A stretch of DNA of 64,000 nt from Pagrus major (Eukaryota > Chordata > Actinopteri > Spariformes > Sparidae): the NCBI RefSeq assembly GCF_040436345.1, contig NC_133236.1, positions 10,008,165 to 10,072,164 on the forward strand. The letters are read 5' to 3'. A program made the translations under genes and the position numbers. This document shows, one piece after another, positions 1 through 12,412 of this stretch. The notes below the pieces were generated by a model, which was given only the letters and a program-made list of their open reading frames with translations, was not told the DNA's origin and did no database searches. How positions within the stretch are numbered: position 1 is the stretch's first letter; every line of letters starts with the position of its first letter.

Positions 1-2
1 AA

Positions 3-98
3 GACAAAGTGACGTCATCTCCAGCTCCGGCAGTGAAGGAGAGGACAGACCGTTTGGTGTCTGCTGCTGAGGAGACGAGAGAGAAATATAAAGAATAA
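3..98 (+). CDS. Possible C-terminal coding exon of an unidentified gene (5' part outside window)
   Basis: Positions 3-98 stay open for 31 codons and end in TAA. The composition is protein-like, with a run of charged residues ending EETREKYKE. An AATAAA at 94-99 overlaps the stop, so this could be a last exon followed by a poly(A) signal. The start and any acceptor site lie outside the window. I do not recognise the protein. A chance open stretch is a real alternative because only about 30 codons can be seen. Confidence 0.25.
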   Translation, partial: DKVTSSPAPAVKERTDRLVSAAEETREKYKE

Positions 99-479
99 AG
101 AGAAATAAAAAAATTAGTATTAAAGTCAGTTTGAGGATCATTTTAAATATAAACTTTTTGCATGTAATGTCTCATCCTTAGTTTCCAAGAGTTCATTAAA
201 GTCACTATTCACAGACATTAAGATCAAACTTGCATTTATGAAATAAATAAATTAGTTGGTTAATGGTTTCTTTAGTCATTTTACATGTTATATGCCATGG
301 ATGCAGGAGCTAGGGCTGCGGAGCGGGCTGCAGCATCCTCTAAAAAGAGGCTATAACATATGCCGAATTTACAAGAAGGACCACATAATTAAGAATTTGT
401 CAGAAACAGTGCTGTACAAAGTTTCTAAAATTTCTACTAACTCGACAACTCACAAAATTGAGTGATTTTATATGGGAGT

Positions 480-1060
480 CTGGGGAATTTGTCATCGTTT
501 GGGTTTTTTGGTTTGTTGACTTCCTGTTTTATTTTGTAGTTTTATCCTCTTGTGTGTTGTTGTTAGTTTCTACTTCCTTCTCACCTATGTTACTTTACTC
601 CTCCCCACACTGACTGATTCCCCACATCTGTCTAACATCAGTCTTGTTAGCAGTGCCTGGTTTCCAGTGTCTCTCCACCTGCACCTCATCCCCTCATCAG
701 TTTAGTTCATATCTGAGCCTGTGTTTTTCCCACCTTCTTTGTTGGTTTGTCTGTTCAGTTGTCATCTTGCCTTCATCGTACATTCTTGTGTCTGTTCCTC
801 TTGTGCTCTCCTTGTTCTGCATTTGTTCCCCTTGGATTTACGGTTTGTTCAATGTTTTTGTTGTACGGTTAAGGTGTCTGGATTCACTTTATTGCCAGTT
901 TTTTGTTACCTCACCTTTCCCATTATCTCATTTCAGATTTTGGATCTTGACTGGTTTTCAGCTTTCACTAAAACTCGCTTTTTGTTGTGAATCTGCCTGC
1001 TTCTGCTTGCTGAATTCTTGCAGTTTCCAATCCCAGTGAATCCTGCACAACCTGGCAATT
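480..1060 (+). repeat. Degenerate LTR-like repeat (dispersed family, copy 1)
   Basis: This is a pyrimidine-rich stretch without a credible gene. It shares the phrase CTCTCCACCTGCACCTCATC and its surroundings with 49480-49925 and 53860-54300, and resembles 40490-40870. Two of those other copies contain an AATAAA followed by a CTGCATTTGGGTC-type tail, as in LTRs of fish Ty3/gypsy elements. No flanking duplication was found. The open frame at 644-1039 is a by-product of its low-complexity composition. Confidence 0.4.
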
Positions 1061-2640
1061 TTTTCCAGACACCGCATCATCACGATCATCGGTCAAATAT
1101 TTCAGGGTCGTGCTGAATTCAGGCTGGGACTGGGAATCAAAACATCAGAGCTTCCCGGAGGGACTGCTAAACCAGAGCTTCTTACAGAAGCCAGGGTTGG
1201 GTAACAGATTACATGAAATTGGGATTACGTAATCAGATTACAAAAAGGACATCAAGAATTTAGCAGCAACCTTTAGATCAAGACTAAATGAATCAACTGG
1301 TTATCTGTTTCCCCTTTTGAAGGGTGGTGCTCTGAGGTGAATTTAATGCAAATTAAATTTGATGTAAATATTGTCTGAAAGCCAGAAGTGACTGTAAATC
1401 ATGACTTCCTCTCACCAAAATAAAGTTATTAATTGCTGATTTTATTATCCTTTAAAGTATAGTTGTGACAGTGAAATTAAAGCTCACTGTGAAGAAAGAA
1501 AGAAGAATTTTGGTCCTTTTTAAGAACAAAAAAAATATTCTGTCAAAAATTTACTTTTGATTCTGGCAATTTATTTTTTCACCTGGCAAAACTTTTGTTT
1601 CTGCCTGTTTTACAGATTAAACAAAAAAGGTAAGGAATTTAAAAAGGTTTTTCTGGTAAAACCCTGATTTCAGCTGTTTTGAAGACATAAATACAGGTGA
1701 GAAAGCAGATACTTACAAAACAGATCATAATTTTTTCTCACCTCCCTCACAGGGACATGTTACTGTAATTGAACTTAGTAACGGCCTTCCGATCAAGATT
1801 ACATTCATTTGCTATTTAATGCTAATCGTATTTTCTTTGTTGTAAATGCTGATGCATTCTGACAGTCGGTGTATATAAATACACAGTAAATTTTCACAGA
1901 TCTTTTTCACCTGATGAGACCTTTTTTTTTTTTTTACTTGTTCTTAAGTCATAAACAGGTAAGAAAACAATGCAGATTCGACCTGACTAGAAACGGATTA
2001 TCAGAATTTATTTTCTAACTCACCCCTCAGGGCTTCTGTAAATAACAACCAACACATCGTTAATGATTATCTCACCTGGAAAATGAATCAGCATCAGACA
2101 CAGTGAAATCCATCTGAAACCAGACATTCTGCTCTCTTTCAGTCGGTCTAATGAACTAATGTTTCATCAGATTTAACGTTTTCTTTTGTTGTGTAAAATA
2201 TTGGCGTCACTTCCCTCTTGTTGCCTAATTTTACATTTCTGTCAGTGAGAGTGAAATTGTTTGTCTTAAAGACTTGATAAACAAAAACATGCAGAAAATC
2301 AAACACAAAAACAACCAAGATACAGAAAATCATCACGTTGAAACCACATCTGGTATAAATCTTTCCCATGATGACGTGCTGGTGTGTCAGTGGTTAATGA
2401 GCCGCTAGTTCCTTATTCAGCTGACTGTTAAACAGAAGGCTACTGTCTGTCTGTGTGATGAGTTAAGACATGTTATTTCCCTTTTTTGTTCCTTCTCTGA
2501 AAAGACTATTTTCAATGAGTAGATGACAAAGAGGTGTTTATCTTTAGAGAAATGTCAGACCCTGAGCAAGAAAATCCAAAGAGAATTAGATTGACCCTGA
2601 AGCCTCCAAAGAGATTTGAGTCGACTCTGCTGAAATGTAG
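1061..2640. other. No gene seen; AT-rich intergenic sequence
   Basis: I find no exon with credible splice sites. At about 1193-1250 there is a GGTTGGGTAACAGATTACA-type stretch that resembles the ends of the transposon-like repeat at 30303-31063. A 73-codon minus-strand open frame at 2148-2369 starts with a hydrophobic stretch but has no partner exons that I can identify. Confidence 0.4.
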
Positions 2641-2644
2641 ACAC

Positions 2645-2700
2645 ATCAATCAATCAATCAATCAATCAATCAACTTTATTTAAAGTGCAGAATCAGCCTG
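2645..2700 (+). repeat. (AATC)n microsatellite and retroposon-like tail
   Basis: About seven AATC units are followed by ACTTTATTTAAAGTGCAGAATC. An ATCA microsatellite next to an ACTTTATTTA motif is a common end structure of dispersed fish retroposons. The body of the element is not recognisable here. Confidence 0.45.
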
Positions 2701-2989
2701 CAGCATGGTCCCAAAAGGCTTAACAGGATGAAACATACAGCTGACAAATCAAAACTAAAAATCTAAATGAAACAACCAAATTAAAAGCATCAACATATGA
2801 TTTATTATATTCAATGTTTAAATCTAATGTATAATATAAAAAATAAAAAAACTACCGTGTTTGAAGCATCAGGGTTGAATCGTGCAGAATAGAAAGACTT
2901 CAAAAGTGATGCAGGACAAGACTGAACGCTCTTCAATGTACATCAAGCTTCTTTAAATGAGATCAAATCAAAGACTATATGGAGTTATT

Positions 2990-3600
2990 ATAACTGAGGT
3001 TCAGGAACTGGACCACGCCGCCCCTTCTCGCTGATCTGCCACCCAGGCCCAGCCAATCCAACCGCCTGCATCTCAACCAATTGCCTGAGTCTCATCAACC
3101 TAACCACCTTTGTTTCATTAACACAACCATCTACGTCAACCTGATTCAATCACCTGCAAACTCATAGAAGCATGCCTAACCAGTGTTCTCCCGTTCGTCT
3201 CAAGTTCTGATAACCCTCCCCCCCAGACCCTCTCCTTTTCACTATCCTCTCTCACAGGATCGCTGGCAGCCCAGCCTTTGACATCGCCATCCCATGGCAA
3301 GAAGATCCTCCAGACCAGACACCCAGGCCATTCCAGCACAGGAACCATGGGGGGATGATGAAGCCACGCCAACTAAGACGTGCGCCCATCGAGACGTACC
3401 CCCATTCTGAGTCTTGACCTCCCTGGTTCCCAGACGGTCGGGCCAATCGGCAAACCTACTCAAACCCCTCCCCCCTTTTTCCTTCATCCACCAACCTTGA
3501 CCCCTTTTCCCTCGCCCAACAACCCCTAACCCCTTCTTATCCTTTCCTAATCTTCTACCAATTCAATAAACTACCTTAAACGTTAAACTGTGGCGTGGTC
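2990..3600 (+). repeat. Possible solo LTR or other retroelement fragment
   Basis: This C-rich segment differs from its AT-rich surroundings. It ends with AATAAA (3564-3569) and the phrase ACTGTGGCGTGGTC, similar to an LTR R/U5 region. There is no protein-like reading frame. Terminal TG/CA and flanking duplications were not located, so the class is a guess. Confidence 0.3.
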
Positions 3601-3673
3601 TTGTTAGTGAAATGGCTACAAGTGAGAATCTGTTTAACACATCAAGTTTTTTCTAAAACCTCCAAAAGATGAT

Positions 3674-3679
3674 TTTATT
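3674..3679 (-). terminator. Poly(A) signal of gene A
   Basis: TTTATT on the plus strand reads AATAAA on the minus strand, 76 bases past the stop codon of gene A. Its short distance suits the end of a compact last exon. Confidence 0.45.
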
Positions 3680-3754
3680 TTTTCAACATAAAATGATGGT
3701 GTGAAGAAATGTTTAACAGCAGTGGACTTCTGTCAGAAGCAGTGGATTTCTGTG

Positions 3755-6700
3755 TTAGTTGATGTTGGCGTTGATACTGACAGAAGCAGAAGGTCCTCCA
3801 ACATTTTCATAGTCCACTGTGTCTCCATCAGGATGCACCTGTGAAACACACAAAATGTTAAAAACTTCATCAAATGTGTTAAAATCCTGGCCACATTTTC
3901 CTCCTAGCTACAGTTACTGTCAGATCTGATCTTTACCTGACTGTCAGCTGGACCTGAACACCTCACTGTTCCGCTTCTTACAAATGGTGAGACCTTCACA
4001 GTTCACAAAACTCAGCTAAATGCTAAAAGTAACTAATAACTTGTGGCGGTACTGGCAGCAAATTGCTTACAGGCCAGCCCAACCTACATAAAGGTATAAA
4101 CAAAAAACATGTAAATCTAGGGGAATGCCCAATATCCACTACTTGGACAATAAATTAATAAATAAATGCCTCTTCCGGGTATAATGAACAAATGCCTCTT
4201 CCGGGTATAATGAACAGATGCCTCTTCCGGGTATAATGAACAGATGCCTCTTCCGGGTATAATGAACAAATGCCTCTTCTGGGTATAACAAACAAATGCC
4301 TCCTACAAGCCACAGGGAAATAAAATGTCAATCTGAAGGTGTATAAGAAGAAAACCCAACAGGGCCTAAACAGACCAGAGTTTCTGGCTGACAATCTAAG
4401 GGGAATGATGGGTCAGTGACAGATTCAGAATGACGGTGAGAGCCATCTGTGTGTCATTCACCACCTCTTTTAAGCCTTCACAAAAAGGGTGTCATCGTAC
4501 CATGATTGGCTGGGAGGGAAATGCCCCAAGCTGCTTCCACTCCTCAATCAGGAGTCAGTCTCCCCACCTGTGCACAGGTGATCTGAATCCCCTGCAATTA
4601 GTCATGAGGGATTTTGGAAAATCAGCCCAAAACAAAGAAAGACAGCAAGTCTCAAACAATGGGACCACTACCAACTGAAATGATATTGTATCATAACAAA
4701 ATACCTATTTTGAACTTCTTAATTCCTATCCCTGATATAATAAATAAAAAAAGAAAACTAAAACTAAAAAACCTTTAAAACTAAAAGATTTTAGTTTTCC
4801 ATCTCATCATTCCCATCTTGTCAAAAAGTGACGCTTTGGGATTGCGGCCGACCCGTCCTACAATCCCAAAGTGTCAGATTGGACCTTTAAAAGACAAAAA
4901 CTAAACTGAAAACAGGATATCCACTCTGGAGACTGCCTGAGACTAAACTGCATTGAAAGCAAATGGTGAGAAATAATGAAACATCAAAAGAAAAATATAA
5001 ACTATAATGATGATAATAATGAAAATGCTCACAGTGTTGTCATCAGGCGGTCTCTGGTTCCCTGGAAAATAAAGCACAGAGTAACAGTTCAGCTCTAAAC
5101 TGACAGTTTGTGTTCATCAGTCCAAACAAATGTTGGTGTGAATTTTCTCACCTCGAGCTCTGATGAGAAGAACAGTAATCACAGTAATTAGGACGAGTTC
5201 GGCCACACGCAGAACCAACATGATGTAGTCGACAACAGAACAATCTGTACGAGCTGTGGAGCAGAAACATCATGTCAGAGAACAAAGTTATCATCAAACA
5301 TCAGGAGCACAACACATGTGTTTACTCATGTTAGTGACGTGGCTCCGGGGATGGAAATGTCAGGCAAGATTGCATTTGAGATAAATTGGATACTTGTTAA
5401 AAATTAAAGAAACATGTTAGTGGTTAGTGGTGTTAAAATCTAATTCAAGTAAAATAAAAAGTCAAAGTTGTTTCTCATGTTAGAAACAGCATTTAAGCTG
5501 CAGCTTCCTGTTCTGTTCCAAATCATTTTGTGAAAAGAGAAGAGAATCACATCTGATCTTTAAAAGTGTTAAAACATTCATTGATAGTTTTAACGCAGGG
5601 CTACGTGACCGTGGGTTGCTTCCGTCATCCAGTCCATATGAATGTGAGGAACATTTCAAAATGCTGATTTGTCAACAGCCACTGTGTCGAGCATTTCAAA
5701 ACATTCAACCATTTACTGTTGAAACAACAACAAACCAGAAAACAGAGAAACAAAGTGTCTTTACTGAGAATTCAGCGGTCAGAAAGAGAGAGAGACTACC
5801 TTGTACCGTCGCTATCCCGTTTCTCCCTGCCATGTCTCCGTTTGAGTTTTGTTGAATGCGACATGAAATAATAAAACAAAACAAATGGTGATGAGATACC
5901 TTGTGTTAACCTTCGAAAGAAACAACTTGAGAAATAATAATGTCTTTGAAGAGAGAGAGAGAGGGATTTTGTAGAAATGGATATATAGGATGTTGAGTCA
6001 CTACCTTGTATATTTGATGGAGCATCAGTTCCAGGCACCGACTTGATGGTTCCTCCTTTTAAGACATATTCAGTTTTCAGTGTGCACAGTCGAACAGATG
6101 AACACAACTCAACAGACCGTTCAGTACAAAACGACTGAGTGCCGACAAAACAGGAAGTTAAATCGACAGAAAACCAAACCACGATGTTTTCCTAACCCTA
6201 ACCAAACCTAAACAGACATAAACACACCACTGTGACACGAAAAAAGTGGAAAATTGAATCTGAGCTGCACATTTAAGTTGCAACATGAAGAAACATTCAG
6301 TTTAATTTATCTGTGGTTTTGCAGAAACGTACTCTGCTAACATTTATTCTGCCTATTGGCTTGGACTTGTCTCAAGGTACTGCTGACATTTTCTGTATTA
6401 AACAGAACACAATCTACCACTTAGTGCTTCCAGCGCCAAAACATGACCATAAAAATGTTGAATAATGCTGTGGTCACTGCTTTTTACTTCGGTCAGCATT
6501 ATGTTTTTCCTTTAAGTTGTTGCAAATTAGTTGTACATAAACAGAGTTTTACTGAGACAGTGCTGCATATTCTTACCCTAGTAAAATTAACTTTATCGCT
6601 GTAATCACAAATATGGTATTGCTTCAGTTTGAAGAGAAAACATTATGATGTAAATACTCACGAGTGAAAACAATCAGTTGAACCATAGATTCTGGATGAT

Positions 6701-7178
6701 GTCCTGAATTGAGTTGTGCACAGGTGTAGTAACCAGCATCGTCAAATGTGACCTTCTTTATGACCAGAGAACAGTCCACCGTAACACTCAGTCTGTACGA
6801 TTTATCCTCAGGGTCACTGATATTCCGCCCACTACTGAGCAACTTATATTCATGGGTAATAAAGTGAGGACTGAAGAGCCACAAGATACCGTCACATTTG
6901 CCCTGATTGCCCATCACATTTCCACAAAGCATCGTGGCATCGTTTCCAATTTTGACATCAAGTTCGGACAATTGTACCGTCGCTGCTGTTAAAACAATGA
7001 GACAAAAGTAAGAGGAAGTAGCTTTCACATCAAGATTTAGTGTGAGGATGATTCTGGATCCAACAGAAGTTTGTTTTGTAATGTTTCTGGTATCTATTCT
7101 GTGTAAGTTCAACGAATCCTTACCTGTGAAATGAGGCAGCAGGATCAGAAACAATTGAACCCATCTGAATGTAACCAT
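3755..7178 (-). CDS. Gene A: single V-set Ig-domain membrane receptor-like protein
   Basis: Six coding exons on the minus strand: 7178-7124, 6985-6662, 6055-6005, 5253-5152, 5061-5033 and 3838-3755 (stop at 3755-3757). All have GT/AG borders and join in frame to 214 residues. Residues 1-18 are a signal peptide (MVTFRWVQLFLILLPHFT). Residues 19-126 form a V domain with the canonical pair (MLCGNV, YTCAQL) plus two extra cysteines (GKCDG, VDCSLV). Residues 127-143 are a short stalk. The next exon holds a membrane helix (YIMLVLRVAELVLITVITV). The tail ends with DYENVGGPSAS, which has a Tyr-x-Asn motif that could bind a Grb2-type SH2 domain if phosphorylated. It matches paralogues B-F in exon phases and upstream sequence but lacks their second Ig exon. 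Function and ligand are unknown; an innate immune receptor is an inference from domain layout. Additional CAAG|GTA sites at about 5801 and 5901 may be relics of other stalk exons. Confidence 0.8.
4165..4305 (+). repeat. 26-bp tandem repeat, five full copies plus a partial
   Basis: Units begin at 4165, 4191, 4217, 4243 and 4269, each starting AATGCCTCTTC and containing GGGTATAATGAACA; a partial copy begins at 4295. The array lies in the last intron of gene A. The minus-strand open frame over it (4155-4394) is simply the translated repeat. Confidence 0.9.
4830..4878. repeat. Short inverted repeat (hairpin)
   Basis: GACGCTTTGGGATTG and CAATCCCAAAGTGTC face each other with about 18 bases between. 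It lies in the last intron of gene A and may be the end of a small mobile element, which I cannot identify. Confidence 0.5.
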
Positions 7179-7255
7179 GGCGCACTGTCTCTTCTCAGAT
7201 ATCAGCTGTCAGAGTCTCTGAGCTGATGTGTCTTAAATGAAGTGATAAAGAATCG

Positions 7256-7287
7256 ACTTCCTGTGATAAGAGGTGCGCCACTTCCTC
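7256..7287 (-). promoter_or_regulatory. GATA/ETS-like upstream block of gene A
   Basis: On the minus strand the block reads GAGGAAGTGG, a gap, then TTATCACAGGAAGT, and ends 78 bp before the ATG. GGAAGT is an ETS/PU.1-type core and TTATCA a GATA core. The same arrangement and spacing occur before genes C and D, and a related form before E and F. Conservation across paralogues on opposite strands argues for function; the factors are inferred. Confidence 0.5.
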
Positions 7288-7844
7288 ATTTTGCCCAAGA
7301 AAACTAAAAAAGAAGGGTCAGTACGTCATCAATTCTTGCTTTGGGGCCAGACTGTGCTGACAGCTGTATTGAAGTCTATGGGAGATGTATGGAGAAACAC
7401 ACTAAAACCCAACATCAACGGGTAATCAAAGCACACAAGCCCCCGTGAAAAACTGTGTATCGTAGTGAACGGAGTGAATGATTCTTTGATCTCACTTGAA
7501 TAGTGCCATTAATCACACACGTCAGTTTAAAAGATCATGGGTGTCCATGTTTCCCGAGCTGATGCACAGGGACGCCTTTTTATTGGCAGTCAGGAATACT
7601 ACAGATGTTTTGAGGTTGTATAGGGCCTTTAATGGCAACAGGTAACGGGGAGAGAGACGTGATGACATACATACAGCAAAGGGCCACAGGTTGGAATTGA
7701 ATCCAGGCTGCTGTGAGGACACAGTGTTTGTACATGGGGTGCACCAGATGCTAAAAGAGCTTACTTTTAATTCGAAATGCATTTACCATGAACGCTTCTG
7801 ACAATGATTGGACGGGTAGAGAGATGTTCTGTTGCCTAATGCAG

Positions 7845-8760
7845 TGTTGTGTCATTTGGTCCGCAATCTTCTTAAGAACTTACAGCCATATGCCTTCTTT
7901 GGAAGTTATTGTGACGTTGTAAGACCCATAAAATGAAGTGGTTTGATTTTGCAAAAATACAGCAGCAGAGGAGGAAGCTGTGGTTGAGTGTCGAGTTTCA
8001 GACGAGTTCCCAGTCACAGACTATTTACCACATGGTTGATCTTACCTGATACATTACCTGATGCAGGTCATGTTACCTGAGGCTTTGATCTCATTGAGTA
8101 CACCTATGTGGAAATGAGGCCTAACGTGCAACTTCTAAAGAAATTTAATAATTGGTATTTTAATGTGGTGTATGACATCATCGACCCAAGGCGATTGCCA
8201 AATGCAATGTTGTGTCATTCGACTGGCAGTCTTCTTCAGAACTTACAACCACCTACAGAAGCCCTGAAGGGCAAGTTAGATTTTTTCTGAGTCTAATCTT
8301 AATTATTTTCTCTCCTGTGTTTATGACTTGCGATCTGGTGGGGAAAAAAAATTCTTAATTTTTTTTGCTGTCTGTGAAAACGTGAAAAACATTTTCATGT
8401 GTGAAACAGAGTAAAAAATTATTCTTTTCAGTAATTTTTTTTTTTTATGTTCAAAAAATTGAGGGACTTGGTCCTGGTGTATCATTCCCCCCCCCCAAGA
8501 TTGCAAGTCATATGCACAGGAGAGAAAACAATTTAGATCAGACTTAAAAAAATGGATCACCAGAAAAAAAGAGAAAATTCCCTCTTGCCCCTCAGGGCTT
8601 ACATAGCCATCAGTTATTCTAAGGAAGTTCTTACGAAGGTGTAAGACTCATAAAATGATGTGGTGTGACTTTGCAAAAATACAGCAGCAGAAGAGGAAGC
8701 TGTGGTGGAGGTCAAGGAGGTGCTAATGTGTTTTCAGAGAGTTCCCAGTCACAGACTACA
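7845..8760 (+). repeat. Internally duplicated sequence with a long imperfect stem-loop
   Basis: A block around 7915-8025 (ending CCCAGTCACAGACTA) is repeated at about 8635-8755, and a shorter block at 7845-7895 recurs at 8205-8250. Between them, 8279-8335 and 8499-8553 are imperfect reverse complements (about 55 bases each) around an A/T-rich centre. This looks like decayed non-autonomous transposon material. No coding capacity is evident. Confidence 0.55.
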
Positions 8761-9985
8761 TGACAGTAGCTCTATAGTGAGACACCAAAATGCAAATTTA
8801 GTGACAGAAAACTATTTTTGCATTTATGTAATCAGAGGAGTAGTTTTATAAAGAACAGTCGTTTTATTCATTCACATTCCCTTTAATTAACTAAACTACA
8901 CTTTTCAAGATGTTTTACAGCTACATCTTTTGTTTTTTGTCTATAACGGGGCAAAGTCATTGCATGTAATAAAAACAGAAACAACACATAATAGGGGTAA
9001 CCAATAGTTTAATATTTTTTTAATTTAGATATGAAATTCTTCATAAAATAAACATTTTTTTCCCAAATTGTGGCATGGACATGTGTCATTAAACATATTC
9101 TCATAACAGGAATGAAATCATTTTAAAACACTGCAATAAAATGGGCAGTTTTTGTTACAGTAATACAATTTTCCATTAACGTGACGTCACAGAGGTCAGG
9201 AAGCAAGATCCAGCAGCTGCTTGCATCCATAGAAACTATTCAAATAAAAAAAACATAAACACGTGGTACATACTGTCATCACAAGATCATCTTTGCCAAA
9301 TTTCAACACAAACTGCACTCTTGGTATACATCAACGTGCTTTAAAAGTAGAAATGAAAAGGTCAAGAAGAGGTATGTGAAAGTTATGTGTGGAAATAAGT
9401 CCCCTTTAAAAAAACACAGAATACAGAAAGTAAGACTACGTCCACATGAAGCTGTACAACTTTTAAAACACAGTTTATGTGTAAAACCACAAATGTTTTC
9501 CCGTTTTGGTAAAAATCTCTGTCCACACTGAAACATCTGGATGAAAACAGCTTAATCTCTTCATCTTTGTACTGTTTTTATTTAGCAAAAGAAACTGCCA
9601 ACACATCCAAGTCTTTAAACCTCTTTTCTGTCCCTTCCTGCGCTCTTGTGATCACCTATATTGTTTATATACAGATGTTTCACTGACATTTACTGACTGC
9701 ATGTGCTTTATCTGTTTCTACTGCCAGACAATAGACTCAGCCTATAATATTAACTGGATCACAGCTCATAAATAGACATCTTAATGCGCTCTGGTTGAGT
9801 TGAAACGCCTCGTTTTGTCCTACAAACAGTCCAAAATCCAAACATGTTGTGTTTACAATGATGTAAAAAGGACAAAAGCAGCAAATCCTCACACTTTAAA
9901 AGCTAGAACCAGCAAATGTTTGGCATTTTTTGCTTGGACTCATGAAAATAGTTGCAGATTATCATCCTGGAAATCGACTTATTAC
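8761..9985. other. No gene seen; intergenic DNA
   Basis: AT-rich DNA without credible exons. It could include part of a long 3' untranslated region of pnrc1, whose poly(A) site I could not place; a minus-strand AATAAA equivalent lies at 9577-9582. Confidence 0.35.
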
Positions 9986-10266
9986 TAGAGCTTGACCGAT
10001 AGTGGACTTTTGAGGCTGATATTAGGGAGTAAAAAAAACTCTCTGCTATCGATAAATCAGCCAACATTGTTCTATTCTTGAAATATATACAGAAATACAC
10101 ACTTTTTTAAAATAATCTTGTCACAAAGATATGTATGTACTGAATCTTTTTCTGCATTATGTTGTGTAAAAAAGAAGAAGAAAAGCTTTCATATCGGCAC
10201 GTATCGGACAACATATACGCCGATGCCGATATAACTATGATAGGCCAATATATCGGTCGAGCTCTA
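9986..10266. mobile_element. hAT-like MITE with 8-bp target duplication
   Basis: The left end TAGAGCTTGACCGATA and the inverted right end match at 15 of 16 positions. The element is 281 bp, non-coding, and flanked by CTTATTAC (9978-9985) and CTAATTAC (10267-10274), which match at 7 of 8 bases. Eight-base duplications are typical of hAT transposons. A degenerate relative with similar GATAGGCCGGTATCGG text is at about 17210-17290. Confidence 0.75.
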
Positions 10267-10724
10267 CTAATTACTTGATCGACAACTCTAATCGTGACCT
10301 CTTCTGACAGAAACAGGTAAATTACAGCAGCTGTGTGTGTGATCGCCTACACTGAACTTTAAAATGACTGCTTACAGAAAAATGTAGGCCTCAATCAAAC
10401 CAAATCAGACAACAAAACACCAGTCCTCCCATTCAGTAGAATGAGGGTGGCATGTTTAAGCTACGGCAGTATGGAACTCAGGATGTCCCAAAAAAACAAA
10501 AAACAAAAAATACAGCGGGCTGAAGCAAAAAGGTTGAAACAAAATCAACTTTGAAGAAAGATAATCTGAAGTCATGGGGCGATGGCCAATCACGGAACCT
10601 GGCGATCAGACTAGCAGCATGAATGACTAAAAACACAAAGAGTGTTTATCTTTTACATTTAGTCACTGAGTTTGGTCGTGTGCACCAGTTCAAAATACAT
10701 GATAGGCCTCGCATCCTGGCTATT

Positions 10725-11000
10725 ACCTCCACCAGGGAGGTTATTTTTTCCTGTGTCTGTTTGTAGGTAGATTTGTCAGCAGGGTTACACAAAAAATAAA
10801 TGCATTTCCATGAAACTTGGACAGAGGATGGGTCTCAGCCCAGAATAGACCCCACTACTTTTGGTGTGGATCCAGAAAAAAGGGACAGGACGTGATAGGA
10901 TGTTTCTCGACATTTTCGTTAATTTCTCAGGGAAATATGCATGGATCATGATGAAAAAAATCAGGTCTATTTCGTGGACAACCACCAGGACTGACATGCT
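10725..11000 (+). repeat. Dispersed repeat beginning CCTCCACCAGGGAGGTTAT
   Basis: The sequence starts with a CCTCC/GGAGG palindrome and continues with text of the type TTTCCATGAAACTTGGACA. I recognise this as a widespread fish non-coding repeat, from memory rather than from a search. The minus-strand open frame at 10785-10997 is incidental. Confidence 0.5.
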
Positions 11001-12412
11001 AAACTACGAGTCCTACTTTGGCGAGACATGACCCACAGTACGACAGGTCATTCATGGGTGCACCCACAGCGACAATATGCTTTGCACCCTGGTTGTTTAT
11101 CGATTCTGACAAACCGGCATGAAAGTAGCAAACGGGCCATGGAATTACATATGCACAACCCTGTGGTTAATCGCCGCCTCACCTGATTTGGTCTAAATGA
11201 GGCCGTAGAAATCTTCCTAACTTTACTGCCACACATTTCCCAACCATGGCTGGCCAGGCATACAACAATTCCAGTTTTCCCTGTTTACACTGAAACTCTC
11301 TGGAAATGTTTGTTTTTTAGTGTGAAGAACGCCGGCTCAGTGTGGACAGAAGGCGAGAAAAACATCATTATCAATGTACCTGGCTTATTGTGAACGTACT
11401 CTTAGTCAGTGCAATAGAGTTAAAAAAGAAAAAGCACTCAGCCTGGATGCTGGATACTGGCTTTCTGCAGCAGCTGGTTATAAGACTTTTCACACTGTCA
11501 TCTTCTCTTCAGTTCGCTGAGGCTTCAGCAGCCTCACAGCATTTGGCATTCCACCGGCTGGACCCGTGTTCAGGGAAGGGTTAGGACTTATGCCACCAGC
11601 TGGTAAATTCTGACCGTGGCTTTTTGATTTGTCCGCTACCTGAGCCATTTTGAAAGGTAACCAGCCAGGATCTGGAAGTCCTCTCCTGTGCTCTGAGCTG
11701 GCTGGTGAATTCATCAAAGTGGCCGGTCAAGGTTTGGAACAAAATTAGATTTCCTGCCCTTCCCCATTTTTGCTTTTCAGTGCAAATCAGTAAGAAAAGT
11801 CTTTCTTTCGTCCACTGCGTCTCACACTGAAGGAGCTGTCACAAAGTGCCTCAGTTCGCAGGGGACTTTTTTTTTTTCTTTGTTTTTTCTTGGAAAAACT
11901 TCAGTAACAAAACTAGAATCTCAGTTAAAATAACAAAGAAAAATATACACAAATATATGTTCACAATATATTATGTACATTTACACAAGCTCTTTAAAAA
12001 GTCACTCAACACGAGGCTGCCCGTTCACTAAGAAAGTGCCGTCGTCACTTTACATAATGTAAACATGAGACGCTGATCGTGCTGCTGCTGGAAACGACCT
12101 CAAACTCCTCACATTAGTCTGCTCACAAATTCAATCACAGTAGTTGTATTTCATCTTTCTTCTGCCAACAGGAAGGCAGGAAATATCTAATACACAGCAC
12201 GTCGGTCAGATCTCCAGCAACAACACGACGTCTCCAAAATGCTCACAAACGCAGGCAGCATGTTGAATCATGGGAAATTGTACTACAGTTAATAAAAACT
12301 CCCTAAATTGTATTGCAGTGTGTTAAAGGCCATTTTAAGACTTAATTTAAATTATCCAATTGTTGGCATTCATTGTGAATCAGATATCTGATAGGTCAGC
12401 TTCATGATGCGG
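11001..12412. other. No gene seen; 3' flank, possibly 3' UTR of pnrc1
   Basis: This stretch lies directly downstream of the pnrc1 stop on the minus strand. It has no convincing exon on either strand. Part of it may be transcribed as the pnrc1 3' UTR; no poly(A) signal was chosen. Confidence 0.35.

Noticed and set aside
2148-2369. Minus-strand signal-peptide-like frame
   Set aside because: It has a hydrophobic start but no donor in the right phase leading to a recognisable Ig exon, and lies in AT-rich DNA.
4165-4305. CRISPR array
   Set aside because: The units are directly tandem with no spacers, and the DNA is from a fish nuclear genome.
4155-4394. Repetitive 79-codon minus-strand frame
   Set aside because: It is the translation of the 26-bp tandem repeat.
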